From the NCBI GenBank assembly GCA_946807835.1, contig OX327684.1, positions 11,308,501 through 11,372,500 of the forward strand: a DNA stretch of 64,000 nt, given 5' to 3'. Every line of letters starts with the position of its first letter. Position 1 is the stretch's first letter. Positions 1-12,409 of the stretch are shown here, in pieces. Source of the DNA: Ailanthus altissimus. Lineage: Eukaryota; Streptophyta; Magnoliopsida; Sapindales; Simaroubaceae. A model generated the notes under the pieces. The model was not told where the DNA came from. It saw only the letters and a list, made by a program, of their open reading frames with translations, and searched no databases. The position numbers and the translations under genes are program-made.

Positions 1-560
1 ACTGAATACCCGTATGCCTATACAAGCTTCCACTAAGCTCATGGTTTGCTAAAACTAACCATCTGGACCATCCAAATATAGACATACACTAATCTATATA
101 GAAAGGTTTCATCGATAAACCTTCATCAGTAAAATCGATTAAGAACGAGGTGTTCGAGAACATACTACATAATAACATTTTCTAGCACCATTTGCAACTC
201 CTTGCAACGATGTTATTACTAATATATTCCCAAGTCTTTATCGTATTCTAGACAAGGCTCTAACTCTTAGATTTTAGTAGCGCTTATAACCTACTAACTC
301 TTAGTAGTGCTAACTCTTAATAATTATAACTCTTAACGTTGCTAACTCTTAACACTGATTTAAACTTTTTTAAATGAGATCTAAACTCTTTTAGATTATA
401 TAATGTCAAAAATATTATAAGTATTTTATTATTTATTATAATATTAATAATTTTATTTAAAATATTTATTCAATATATATTAAATAATTAATATTCATAT
501 AATATTAAAATAACAAATAAGCACTATTTTTAATAAAATCATCAAGTCTCATCCATTAAT
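1..560 (-). mobile_element. Partial diverged LTR related to the 6.0-14.5 kb copia LTRs
   Basis: The order of short blocks matches the end of the copia LTR at about 7,741-8,150: a 'gaatacccgtatg' block, then 'gaccatc', 'gagaacatac', 'gcaactccttgcaac', 'atattcccaagtc', 'gacaaggctctaactcttagat' and repeated 'ctaactcttag'. Divergence is far greater than between the two full LTRs downstream, so this is an older or different subfamily copy. Its start is outside the window and its right end is fuzzy (between 400 and 560) because the sequence turns into plain AT-rich DNA. The strand is assigned by analogy with the downstream element. Confidence 0.6.
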
Positions 561-2500
561 TGACCTTGGTATTCAATGTGCGTTAGGTTCTTTTTATAAA
601 AGTAGGCTAAGCTCATAGGTTGACTATTGCTGCTGTCTTGAGGTTGTGATGTGTGTTGTCCTTGAACTGCTCTATATTGTAATCTCAAATACCATTTGCA
701 CTAAGTCAACATAGAAACATTTAGCTGAATATGCAATTGTTTACATAATCTTCAATTTTATCTCATTTCATTTTTAAAATTTAAGTTTAACAGGCCAAAT
801 TTAAAACTGGGTCAGAATTCTATAATGCTTGCTAACAGATATATAGTCTTAGTTACTCCTACGTGTTTCTTTATATTTCTCTTTTTAACAAATGATCTAT
901 CTAATCTTATTCAGTCCAACTTACTATATTGAGTGCAGATAAAATTTTATGTGGTGATGTTTTGCATCTGATAGGCGTGGGTTGCTAACAAATTCAACTT
1001 CAGTCCCAAGGCAAACTATGTTGAGCTCTGACAGATCTTGCAACATGTGGCATTTATCATATTCAAGGGCCCAAATTTATTTCTCAAAGTTAAGCATATG
1101 TTCAACTTAGCAGTGAATCAAATTCTGAAATACTCTGCGATGATATCAGCATCAGAAATATCATCTATAGATGTTTCTTTTTCCTTTCAAATGCAATTAG
1201 ATAATCTAGTTTCTTGCTTTTGTCCAAAATAATAATATCTGGTATCTTTGCCTCTAGTACTTTAGCTTTACCTGCCATATTCTATATAGTACATATACTA
1301 AGTGGCAAAATGTGGTGAAATGCCTCCTTCATTATCCCTTTTTTTTTTTTTCTTTTTTCAGTGATCTAACCAGATCTCATAGTTAATGTTTAGGATAATC
1401 AATTTTTTAATGTGATTAAGATCATAAATCTTAGCCTTTAAACAGTTTATATCATCTATATTGATGACATTTTGAGAGGTAAGTTATTGGTTTCTTGGTT
1501 AGATATTTTTTGTGTTCATATTTTACATGATCTCATAATGAAGAGAATAGATTGCAAATTCAAAGTGACTGCTGCAGATGTGAAGTCTTGCCTAATTTGC
1601 ATCACTACATATTGAAGCCCATCTCTACTGGTTTCCGTTATTACCGTTACTGCAATTGTTTGTAGAAATTGATATTTTTGTCCTGTATTGGCTTTAATGT
1701 TTATGTCGCAATCTCTAGTATTAGATTATGAGAAGAATTCATGAAAGCCTTATGTTTGATGTATCAACTGACTCATATTCCTAAAAGCTTGAACTTGCTT
1801 TGACTCTCTCACCTTATCATTTGTCAAATAGACTTTAGGGCTTGTCGTAGAAAGTTAAAGGGATATCGCGGGGTTTACAAGCTTAAGACAAAGCTTGAAA
1901 TCGCTATTTTGTGAGAGTTACTACATGAAAAGTAATTAGAAGATAGTTTGATTAATCAAGGTCAATTGCAAGCATAGAAAGGAAAAAAGAAAAAAAGTCG
2001 GTTAATTCGCACTTATGTATGTATCAACTTTAATATCTTTTTGGAGTATCTACGTGAAATATACCGTGCAATGCATTGATATAAGAAGCAATATAACACC
2101 ATGTGTGTGTGCTGTGTCAGATGGATATTTTTCGTTTACTTAATTTGTTTCTCAAATACTGTTGAATTTTTTAGATACTTGCTAAACATTCATGAACCCT
2201 ATGAAGTTATTTAACTTGATTAACAAGGAACTTCTATATATCTATCTATCCAGAACCATCTATCACTCTTTTCCATTTCAGATCTTTTGTTAATCGACTT
2301 TTAAGCTAAGATCTTATAAGTTCAAGGAGATTGCTGCCTAATTTGTTATGCTTTCATGTGGACCCACTTGCGTTGAAGGTTGGGGTCACTAATTTGGAGT
2401 ATGAATGTGGTCTTTTGTTTCGTCTTTGATTTCATTTCTTTTGTGCTTTGTCAAGGTGTTATTCTTTATCTAATTATATTGGTATACAACTATTGATTAC
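561..2500. other. Intergenic DNA, no gene recognised
   Basis: Mostly AT-rich sequence with many stops in all frames. A 64-codon open frame at 1,038-1,232 shows no recognisable motif. A T-rich run lies at about 1,340-1,360. I cannot assign any coding or RNA feature here. Confidence 0.5.
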
Positions 2501-2507
2501 AATCTTC

Positions 2508-2625
2508 TAACTTTTGGTATACTGGCATGATAATTCGTGTGAAAATGGGCATACAGCTTGTTCATACTGCTGCATAAAATTTCAGAACAACTGTCCCTCT
2601 TGTTGTTCATCCTACATTATTTGGA
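2508..2625 (+). pseudogene. SINA-like RING finger fragment
   Basis: One frame reads a plant SINA-like (SIAH family E3 ligase) RING core. It has the signature CENGHTACSxCC, then K, then N and CPSC, that is the Cys-x-Asn-Gly-His...Cys-x2-Cys-Cys...Cys-x2-Cys spacing of that family. The first RING cysteine pair upstream and the substrate-binding domain downstream are missing: the frame runs into hydrophobic AT-rich sequence after the last cysteine pair. This is a single-exon-size relic, likely carried or duplicated by a transposon, since a MULE gene starts about 150 bp downstream. Homology is judged by eye on about 25 residues. Confidence 0.45.
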
Positions 2626-2719
2626 AAATGTATTACTTTATTTTAATTTTTTTATATTGCATGCATTTTATTGTCATATTTTTTATTCATGCAATAGACC
2701 AATGAATACTAAATTATAT

Positions 2720-5040
2720 AGATGAAAGATGAGGAAAAGAAATTTTAAAACAAACGATGATGGGAGTAAGGACAACATGAAAGAGAATGAAAATAGAAGT
2801 ATGAAGAGTTGTAATTCTAAAAGATCACAACCTTGGATTGAGTTTTTGTAAGTTTTTGTGTGTGAATTTAGTTTTATATGTTTGAATTTGATTAAGTCAT
2901 ATGATATATCATAACATTACACTAACTTCGAATCTATGTGTAATTTAATGTAGCAAGAAGGATGCAAAATCAATGCGGAATCAAGGGATTAAAGTAAATA
3001 AAAAGGTAAATTGTGTTTATGAAATTTTGTTTAATTATTCATTAAAATTGATTTAACACAATGAGTTATCATTAGAGATACCTTTTAATTGTAGTTTTAG
3101 GAAAGGATAAATTTAGAAAATCGTATCAAATGCTTGAGTAAGGAAGATAAGGCTTAATATAGCCAGATTTATAATGACTCAGCAAATAAAGATAGAAGAA
3201 GACGATGGTAAGAAGAAGGGAGGAATTCTTACAAGATGTGCTCTAAATTGTTTTAAACATTGATTGCAAATTTGTTAAATGAGCAAAAGAAAGCTATTAC
3301 AGAGTTAGAATTTGATTGTCTTCTTAATATCCAATATGGGCGATTAAGATGAGACTTATGTGCATGGTTAGTTGAAATGTATGATCCTTTTACATTATAT
3401 ATTAATTAGCATGGAAGTATTATTAGAGTCTCTACACAAGATTTTAAGTACATTATGGGGATTAAAGATAGTAGAGTAGATGTCAATATAAAGAGTGAAG
3501 ATGGTGGATTAGATGTAGATGCAGATGTTGATGATATGACTAATTTGAATAATAAGTATTGCAATAAAAATAGTTACATTATGTTGAAAACTTTGGAGGA
3601 AAATTTTGTCAATAGCAAGGAAATGAATAATGACTTTAAGAGAAGTTTTGTATTATTTACAATTTTGACTATTATTTTTCTTAAATCTAAGAATTATTTG
3701 TTGCCTACTTATTTGGTTCATTGAAAGATACTAAAATTATAAAAGAGAAAAATTGGGCAACATGGGCATTTAACGGTCTTGTCTATGGCATTAAAAAGTT
3801 TAAGGAGGGGTAATAATAATATGTTAATTGTTGTGCTCTATTTTAGAGGTAATAAATTTTTTCTTTCAAATTATACGTGACATTTTTTTAATATAAATAT
3901 GACATTATATTCACTGTGTTGCTACATTGTTGCTTATATGAATTATATTGTTACATTAACTATATTGTTGATTCTATAGCTTTTCTATTTAGATAGAGTA
4001 GAATTTGCTCGCATGTCTATCAATAAATGTCCAACTCCCATCCAATCATTGTCTGATAAAGGATGGGGGTGTAGTTATCTTACCTGGCCTTGAAGTTAAT
4101 CTAGCATAGTTTTAAGAATTGCTACACACCTGACTAGATAACTTTGTAAGTCAAATTTATTTATTTGAATTTACACATTTACTTGAAGGTAATTCTATGT
4201 GTTGAAATATATTAAATAATTTATAATTTTAATTGTTTGCTAATGCAACATATTAATGAGTGTCTAAAGGTGGTCCGACTTAGGCAAAACTATTACATTA
4301 ATGCATTGCCACAATTGTTCACTACTGTGGACTCGTACTTCTTTGTAAGTGTTGAATTAAATTAAATTTATTTTCTTATATGCACTTTATTGATTACTTA
4401 TTTGTTTTCATTTTATGAGACTTTCAGATTCTTTTATGAGCAACACAAAAATGACATTTCTGCAATTGCATAAAGTGATGATGTGATGTCATATGCCTAA
4501 GGCGCGAAAGAATATTTACTCGGTGCACGAATGTTGATTGAAGTTGATAAGGTAAAATATAATATTTGTTAAAAGAGTTATTTTTTATAATTATAATACT
4601 ATTTACAATACTAATTAATTTTCTTTATATAGATTTATATTCTTGTCAACTATAAACAACATCATTGGGTTACAGTTGAGGTGGACATCTTGCATTGGTA
4701 AATAGTAATTTACGATTCTAGTATCAAGTGATATACCAATGGCATGATTGAGAATCATGTTGTGCCATTATCTATATTAATACCCCACTACCTAGATGCT
4801 ATTAGATTTTATGAGCAACGAAAATTTACACCTGATTTAATCCCTTTTATGTAGTTAGGTTAAAGAAGGAAGTGCTACAACAAACAATGAATAGTGGAAA
4901 TTGTTGGATTTATATTTGTATTTTTATAGAGTTTTTGATGTTGTATCGTTCCCTAAAATTTAGTTCTGCTCATGAATTATTTTTTAAGACCAAAATGGCG
5001 ATTGATTTATGAAATTGTGCCAAAAAATAGTAAAGAAAAA
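2720..5040 (+). pseudogene. ULP1-type (C48) cysteine protease gene of a MULE transposon, decayed
   Basis: Fragments in several frames with intron-like gaps resemble the transposon-borne ULP1 proteins of plants. An N-terminal helical region lies at about 3,255-3,750 (motifs 'LEFDCLLNIQYGRLR', 'FKYIMGIKDS' and 'NWATWAFNGLVYGIKKF'). The peptidase part carries a His-Trp pair at about 4,660-4,668, an Asp in 'VIYDSS' at 4,714-4,716 and a Cys in 'SGNCWIYIC' at 4,902-4,904. This is the order expected of the C48 His-Asp-Cys triad, which cleaves SUMO-type conjugates in cellular relatives. The Cys codon is not in the same frame as the His and Asp, and stops interrupt every section, so no protein can be made. 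It lies tail to tail with the transposase C-terminus at 5,230-6,048, the arrangement known for ULP1-carrying (Kaonashi-type) MULEs. Confidence 0.6.
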
Positions 5041-5229
5041 TTAAATGTTTTTATGTTTATAAAGTTTTTTTTATGTATTTTATACATTTAATGGTAAATA
5101 TATAATTATTCAATGCATGCATTATTAACGACAATTTAAAAAAAGATACAAAATAAACTAGTCAATTAAATATAATAGTAACAAAGTCAATTAACTATTA
5201 AAATAAGGATCATAACAACAAAGTACAAA

Positions 5230-6048
5230 TAAAAATATAACTCATAAAGGATATATCAACTGTTATGTAATGCAATTGGATTTCGACAAGGTTGCCGATT
5301 ATGTTCATGCTGCTTACAGCGGCTGTATATATTCTTCGTGGGTGCCTCACTTTGTGATGAAATTCGATTCTTCTGACGTCTTCTTGATTGCCAACGTACT
5401 ATAAGAGGCTGGATGTCAGCAGCTCTCAACTCCTCTGAAACAATGCAATCTAATGGATGACCAAATGGATTTACAGGATCACTGTATGCACGTAATAAGT
5501 AATATCACGAACAAAGAATCTGGTCTGCCTACATACTGCAACTACATAACTTTGCCGGGATGTCCACTATTCCATTTCTATTTCAGTCCTTAACGATAAA
5601 GCAAGATTGATCTACTGCAAGCATTGTCATGCGAATGGACTCATCATTTTGCTTCCAAATCTTCTTATGGGCATATTTTGTCAAAAAGTTTGACATATGT
5701 TTTGTAGCCACACATCTCTCAACAAACCATCTTTGCAACAGCATTAATGCTCTTTGCAATGTTGGTGATCATGATGTCATATCTTCTTAATGCTCCCATT
5801 AATCGAGCCGATTTTGAAAAATCAACCTCCTCCTCCAAGTATCTCGTTGCCTCCGATTTTATTTCTCGCATCTTATTAATTTCCCTTTGAAAGTCAGCTA
5901 GACGATAAGCTTTAGCAGCAATAAAATAGAAAGCCAAATATCCCCTTTCTTTTATTGTCTCTGACGGTATCTTATATCGTACAACCAAATTACCCTTCAA
6001 GTGATGGATGCATACCCCATAATATACATTAAGAAATACCTCTCTAAT
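5230..6048 (-). pseudogene. MULE transposase, C-terminal part (cut off by the copia insertion)
   Basis: On the minus strand a 120-codon frame (5,719-6,081, whose first codons lie in the LTR) reads the second half of a Mutator-like transposase. It has the 'GVCIHHLKGNL' block, 'FYFIAAKAYR' and 'YDIMITNIAKSINAV', the typical N-I-A-x-S-x-N-A-V motif. Further down (about 5,560-5,620) in a broken frame comes a SWIM-like zinc finger stretch with 'AKLCSCSM', then a glutamine- and arginine-rich tail to about 5,230. It continues the N-terminal half at 14,531-16,150. The two halves join at an Ile-Arg-Glu codon run once the copia element and its 5-bp duplication are removed. Stops and frameshifts make it inactive. 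Confidence 0.75.
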
Positions 6049-8269
6049 TGTCAGGGATCTAATATACGTTGGTGTATGCATGTGCTATTGTGTCTATTGC
6101 CTAAAATACATATCATATACATATTATACGCAGCGGAAGCGTAAAAAAAAATAAATAAATATATTAATCACATTAATATATTAAGAAGGTAGAGAACTCA
6201 CCTTAACGTGTAACGTTATACACGTATATCCTCGGAGTCCGCATGAAAATCAACTCGTTGCCAGTTCTAGTCACTAACGCGTTGCCGGTTCTAGTCACCA
6301 ACTCGGTGGGCTTGGTGAATTAGAACAGCATCCCTATATTCAGCATTGGGTTTAACTCTTAAACTCCTAAGCTATATATTTACCACTAATCAACTCTTAA
6401 TTAACAAAACAATAGCTTATTACTATTTAATGGCTAGGCTAATAAGAGAACATAATCAATCATAATTTCAACACCTGAAATTTAATGAAAAAGAAAACAA
6501 TTTCTTCTTCCCTTTTGCTCTCCCATGGCCGGCCATCATTTCATTTTATTTCGACACAAAATGAAAATTTTGAAGCAAAAACTCAATTGCTTCTTCGACT
6601 CACACACACTTATATATATATATATATATCTCATTTTTAATAAAAATAAAAATATTATATATTATAATATTATAAGATGCCACCTTTTATGAAAAAGAAA
6701 TATTATTATAATAAATAATAATAAAATATAAAATAATTGGTGATAATTGTAAAAGCATTATTAAATATAATAAATATTATATAATAAAATAATATATAAT
6801 ATAATATAATATCTTATTTGAGATATGTTAATTATTTACAATTAATTAATATGTGAAATGACCATTTTACCATTATGAATAGTTACCAAGTCTACCCTTA
6901 GTGAGTCCTACCATATCACACACTTGGGTAAACTCAACCGATGGTCCACAATGCGCCATGTGTTATTATACAATCAGTAAATAATAATTATTGTCTAATT
7001 GTTGTATTTAACACTTAAATATAGACACGCACGCATTCTTGTGGTATTGTTAAATATTGTTACATTAAACACTTTAATCCAGCATACTGCCCAAGTGTAC
7101 AACAAGTACACTCTATATCACGGGACTCTTTAAGTCCTACGCTTAATTTGTCAAATGAAACTATTCCATGAGTCCGTGAGCAATGCCACATGCACACGTC
7201 ACAGATAAACAAATCAACACATTGAACTATGCAAGTTGAGGTTACAACACATACGTATAGTCCTTCCATCATGATATCCTGGTTGTGCAGGGATATAGAT
7301 TATCACCGTCAAATCCCTTAGTGCTCATCCATGTCTTATCTCCAAACTTGTATCTCACTGAATAATATGCGCAAACTCGTTTCCCATATTATTCCACCTT
7401 GGCGAAACTCTTTCTAGAGATTTATGCTTGTGGCAACAAGACTTTCTGAGATACAGTCTCGAAGCATTTGGATATCTAACTCCCTATACGAGCTGACGGA
7501 TCCTATATCTGTACACACCGGACTCTATAAGCATCGGACCATACCCAGCGACACCCAGCGGTCACTCCATCAAAGGTCTGTGACATGCGTGAAACCAAAG
7601 TATAGTGGATCACTTACAAGCCCACTGTGGCACTCAGGTCAAAGGACCACGTATACTACTCAACTCGAGAGGACCCTCCATTGACAGCTTATATAGGGTG
7701 TCTATCAAAGCCCTTTGTGAATCTTTTCCATATCCAGTCGTAACTGGATACCCATATGTCAATACGAGCTCTAAGTTCACAGTCAGCTAGGAACGACCAT
7801 CTATACCCTATAGGTACGATATATGCTGATCTATATATTATAAGTATCCACTGACAGACCTGCATGGGTAGAAATAGATCAGGGATTATAATTCGATAAC
7901 ATACTTACGTAACTAGCATTTTCTTGCATCCGATTGCAATTCTTACAACTATGCAGTTACTAGTATATTCTCAGGTCTATGTCCCATTACAGACAAGGCT
8001 GCAACTCTTGGATCTGCTGAGTATTATAACCAGTTAACACTTAGTTGTGCTAACATTTAGCAGTTATATCTCTCAGCGTGGCTGATTATGAGCCCTTATC
8101 TAAACTCCTTTAGATCTGATCTAAACTCCTTCAGATCGTACAATGTTAGTAATGTTACATTACATAGTACCATATTAATGGGTATTAGCGATTTAATAGG
8201 AATATACACTTGTATAAATACATAAGTATATGTATATTCAGGGATGTTACGTAAGCACCGACCCTAACA
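6049..8269 (-). repeat. 3' LTR of the copia element
   Basis: Direct repeat of 12,410-14,530 with termini TGTC...AACA. It contains a (TA) run at 6,611-6,629, an AT-rich stretch at 6,630-6,860, and a conserved block with 'atcatgatatcctgg' near 7,270. It carries about 40 bp around 7,205-7,255 that is absent from the other LTR. Confidence 0.88.
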
Positions 8270-8285
8270 ATCTGCCACTTGCTCT
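8270..8285 (-). other. Polypurine tract of the copia element
   Basis: The minus strand reads agagcaagtggcagat directly before the LTR start (tgttaggg). This is the usual copia second-strand primer, a purine-rich 'caagtggGAGAT'-type tract, with one C interrupting. Confidence 0.7.
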
Positions 8286-11200
8286 AGTGCCATTCTTGAT
8301 GGTATCTCATACACATCGACTCTACGTGTTTCATAAACACTTTTAGAGTTATGGCCTTAGAAAGTGGATCCGCTAAATTATTTATAGAAACTTCTACAAA
8401 TAATCACATCTCCTTTAGCCAAGATCCCTTTAGTCATGTGAGACTCCTCTCAACATAATTAGAGTACTGATGTCCTCTTGGCACCACAGCTTGTACAATG
8501 GCCTTGTTTTATTGCAAACTATGGGATAGGATCCATCTGTCTTAAAATTCTTCCAAGGTCAGTGATAAACCTACGAATCTTCATTGCTGCTTCCGCTGTG
8601 CCAATCTAACTTAGCAGTGAATCCCAGTTTAATGCAATTTTAACTCCCATAGTACTAATAAGAATGAGCACTTATCCATATGTAGACTCTCTATCATCTA
8701 GGTCAAACTTAAAGTCTGACTTCGTGCGTCTTCTCATTTATAAGTTACTTACTCTATATTTGAGAAACTTATCCTTCATACTCTCAAAGTACCTTAGGAT
8801 ATGCTTGACTACCATCTAGTGGCGGTCACCTGAATTAGACTAGACTCGGCTTGTAACTCTTATAGCCAAACTGATCTCAGGTCTCAAACACATCATTGCA
8901 TACATCAATCTATGAAGAGTTGATGTATCTTGTGTGTTAGACACTCTAACTCTCTCATCTTCCATCTGAGGACAGATGAATACCAGGTCCAAAAGATATG
9001 TTAACTATCTCATACTTAACAAATCGTACCCTTTTAGACACTATCGATGTGAAATAATTTGGGAGAGTCTTGTCAGCTTCCTAGCTCTATCTCTATAAAG
9101 CTTTATACTTAGTATAAATGAAGCCTCTCCTAAATCCTTTATAGAGAAATTCTTACGAGTTACTTTTGACCGATTATAGCATACTGACATCATTCTCAAT
9201 GACCAGTATGTCATTAACAAAAAGCATCAATAAAATTATTGTGCTCCCACTGACCTTTCTTGCACACTTGACTAGAAGTCTGGCTGGACATAAAACCTTC
9301 AGGCTGTTCCATGAATATCTCTTACTTGCGATATCCATTTTGAAATGCCTTTCTTACATCCATCTGTCAAATCTTAAAGTCATAATATGCTACAAGAGCC
9401 AATAACATACTAATCGACTTTAGCATCAATACTGGTCTATAGGTTTCCTTTAAATGATCCCAAATCACTGAGGATTACCTTTCTAAAACTAATATAGGGC
9501 CTAGAATGTCTCTACCTTCCATCTGACTCCCACTACTTCTTTGTAAACCTTTTACAACCAATGAAAACAATTCCTACGGGTAGCTTAACCAAGTCTCAGA
9601 CTTGATTCTGATGCATAGAGTGAATTGTTATTTTCATGGCTTCTTGCTGCTTCCCAAATCGATGTCTAACATCGTCTTTCTATAGGTCAAAAGATGATTT
9701 TTTTTCTACCAAGAAAACTCTACGTTCACCTTCAGGCATCAACCATATCTAAAAGGTGACCTAGACATCCTTTCTGACCTACTGAAAAGTGTGCAAAAAG
9801 GTCACTGCTTAATTGAGCGTAAGTTCACATCCTTAGTTCATTGATTACTAGATTGACTTCACCAAGTTTAATCTTTCTATAATTCCTACGATCTATGATC
9901 TCTAGAATGGTGGTAAACTGAGAAACAAACACACTCCGCTTCTCTGAATCATAGAACTAGTATCCTATTGGATTTATAGGATACACAATGAACCTGTACA
10001 TGTACCTTTTGGGTGCTATTTATCTTGTTAAGTAACTCTTACAAAATAAGATACCTTGTTACGTAACTCTTGCGTAAGCAGGACAACCCCGAGTCTTAAC
10101 ATATTTAAGAAACGGTTTCCTTCCTTTCTGTATCATATACGGAATAGAAGGAACAGTTTCTGATGGAACTCTACTTAATAAGCAGTTGTATTTGGAGCAG
10201 ATACTAACAGTTATAGATCGGTAACACTCATTATCAATCGGACCATATCTAAATAATTCGATTTCTCTTCTCCAAAACATCATTATGCTGTGAAGTACCT
10301 AGAGGACTATAATGAGTGATAATCTCATTCTCGTATAAACAAACGAAAAATTTGCTGTTAATGTACTCACTACCTTAATTTAATCGAAGGGATGTAATAT
10401 ATATTCTGGTATGTTAGGTCATCTCCGTGAATACATTATTCATAAACTGGTTAAGTCTTTATAGTCAGATAAGAAATCCAACCATTCTTAACCAGATGGA
10501 TAAGCATCTCACGTTTATATGACCTAAACTTACATGCCATAACTCCGTATAATTTAAGGATTCCGAACTACAGATATTTCTAATTGAACATAATGTCCAT
10601 TTATTAACTAACATTCAGGTAATAAAACATCATACTAATTATGTAATACAACTATTGTATTGCATATAAGAAGTAAGTCAAGCTGCTCAACAACTTGGAC
10701 CTGCAAGAAATCACCATTTCTTACTCTCAACTTTACTTCTTCAAGTTGTTTCATTTTAGCCTCTCTTAATCTCTACAACATATTGCAGATATAAGAAGGA
10801 CATGTGGTATCTCATACCTAGCTTGAACTGAAATCACATTCCCTAGAAATATCTATATGTGTCAAACACAAATTTATGGGAGTCTTCCTGGTAATTATAA
10901 TACTTCTAGGGTAGAGGGATTTTCAATACCCAACCTTGCTGTAGTGGAAACACTTTTTATCTACATGCTATCTTGTTGATCTTTGGATAAATGTTGTCTC
11001 TGAGGATTGATGCTGGGTATCTGCCTCATCTTCTTCTTCTCACACATCTGGTCTCACCAGATACTTGGAGTAGAAAATAAAGTCCCCTAAACAAAGAGGG
11101 TCACACTCTCTCCATTCAATCCTCTTATGAGGTGTTATCAGAATACCTTACGACAAACTCTAATCAATAATAAATCCAAAATTTTCTGAATCCAGAACAC

Positions 11201-11400
11201 TTCTGAAATTCATCCACCGGTCAGAGTAATTCCTAGTATCCTAGAGTTGAACTGCATCAACTATACACACCAACTGGTTCGTAGTGGCCATTAAACTTGA
11301 TAGGCCAAGATAATGGGAGATGTAAGTAGAATAGTTATTAAATTTCTAATAGAATGTTTTAAATCATGAGTATACTAATTATACATTTTCAATTTAAAAC
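8286..11400 (-). pseudogene. Copia pol remnants (integrase, reverse transcriptase, RNase H)
   Basis: Minus-strand fragments appear in copia order. An integrase-core piece sits at 10,059-10,283, with 'LLSRVPSETVP' and 'GRKPFLKYVKTRGCPAY', matching the usual copia L-N-R-V-P-S and W-x-G-x-K-P blocks. A reverse transcriptase catalytic block lies at about 9,200-9,260, where 'FVNDIL' replaces the usual Y-V-D-D-I-L. An RNase H C-terminal 'NNLADPLSKA' motif lies at about 8,355-8,385. Stops interrupt each domain and the catalytic YVDD is altered, so the element cannot move itself. Confidence 0.8.
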
Positions 11401-12393
11401 ACCCTTGCAATGCTTTACATAATCTCGGTAATCTCTTAAACGGGAAGACGATGATTTAAACTCTTTTAAGCTATACAGCAGAAAGTAGATCCCATTGTAA
11501 TTTACTCGGGCCTCACGCTGTAGCAATATTGGCCTTTGTAAACCCAACAGGTAGACAATATTTATCAATTGCATCTCATACAACTCTTACCACTTGATCA
11601 AGAATACACCTTATCCTCACGTTGTAGCAATATTGGGTAAGTGTATCTAGATTAACTTATCAATAATCAAATATATGCTACCTATACTACCCTCACACTA
11701 TAACAATATTGGATAATACTTTCACATATATTTGCCTTATCTCATGTTTAACTGATATAGTCCAAGCCCAATCGACCAAATCCCTCACGCTGTAGCAATA
11801 TTGAAAAAATGCCGACGTGACTCATCTAAAACTGTATTGACAAGACGGATCAGAATAAAACTTTATCTCATAATGTGATATTCTTCAATCTGATTAAGAG
11901 AGATTTTTTAATCTAGGTCTCCATTCTCTTAGGAAGGGTGATTCTCAACTAATTAATTTTTCTATGTAAGCACAACTAACCCCCACCAGTAGGGCTCCCA
12001 TTGTGGTTACCAACATAAAAAAATTAATCCTGGTTTATAATGCATACCAATAACTCTTATCACTGCATCTTATAAACTCTGATTTATAAGGTAGACAGAT
12101 AACTTTTATCACTACATCTCATAAATCTACACATGTAAAATTAAATTTAAAATATTGTTCAAAAATACTGTAGCTGTGAACAGTAAAAAAATATTGTTCA
12201 TGTGCTATTGTTCAAGTGAACAGTAGCCCCGCGGTGCCAACTCACATCACTGCAACGTTGGGAGGTCGAACCTCTAGCGCTGCAGTGCCCAGTGCACACC
12301 CATAGGCATACTTGTTTCAACACTTGAAACGCGTCATTTGCACTGGATCTTTTGTATCCATTCATTCAAACTACACCCAAATACAACCTAAAT
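11400..12393 (-). other. Copia 5' leader/gag region with dispersed repeats
   Basis: This is the segment downstream of the primer site in element polarity. It has no readable gag. It contains four copies of a 21-bp motif (11,511, 11,615, 11,691 and 11,783), duplicated 'cataccaataactcttatcactgcatcttataaactc' type blocks around 12,040-12,130, and a GC-rich block at 12,225-12,290 preceded by short inverted repeats built from 'gaacagta' and 'attgttca'. Confidence 0.6.
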
Positions 12394-12405
12394 GCTTTGA
12401 TACCA
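12394..12405 (-). other. tRNA-Met primer binding site of the copia element
   Basis: The minus strand reads tggtatcaaagc, 4 bp from the LTR end. This matches the initiator tRNA-Met primer site (TGGTATCAGAGC) except for one base. It fixes the right-hand LTR as the 5' LTR and the element as minus-strand. Confidence 0.8.
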
Positions 12406-12409
12406 TTTT

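Noticed and set aside
1038..1232. 64-codon plus-strand open frame
   Set aside because: No motif and no coding-like composition; it is isolated in intergenic DNA.
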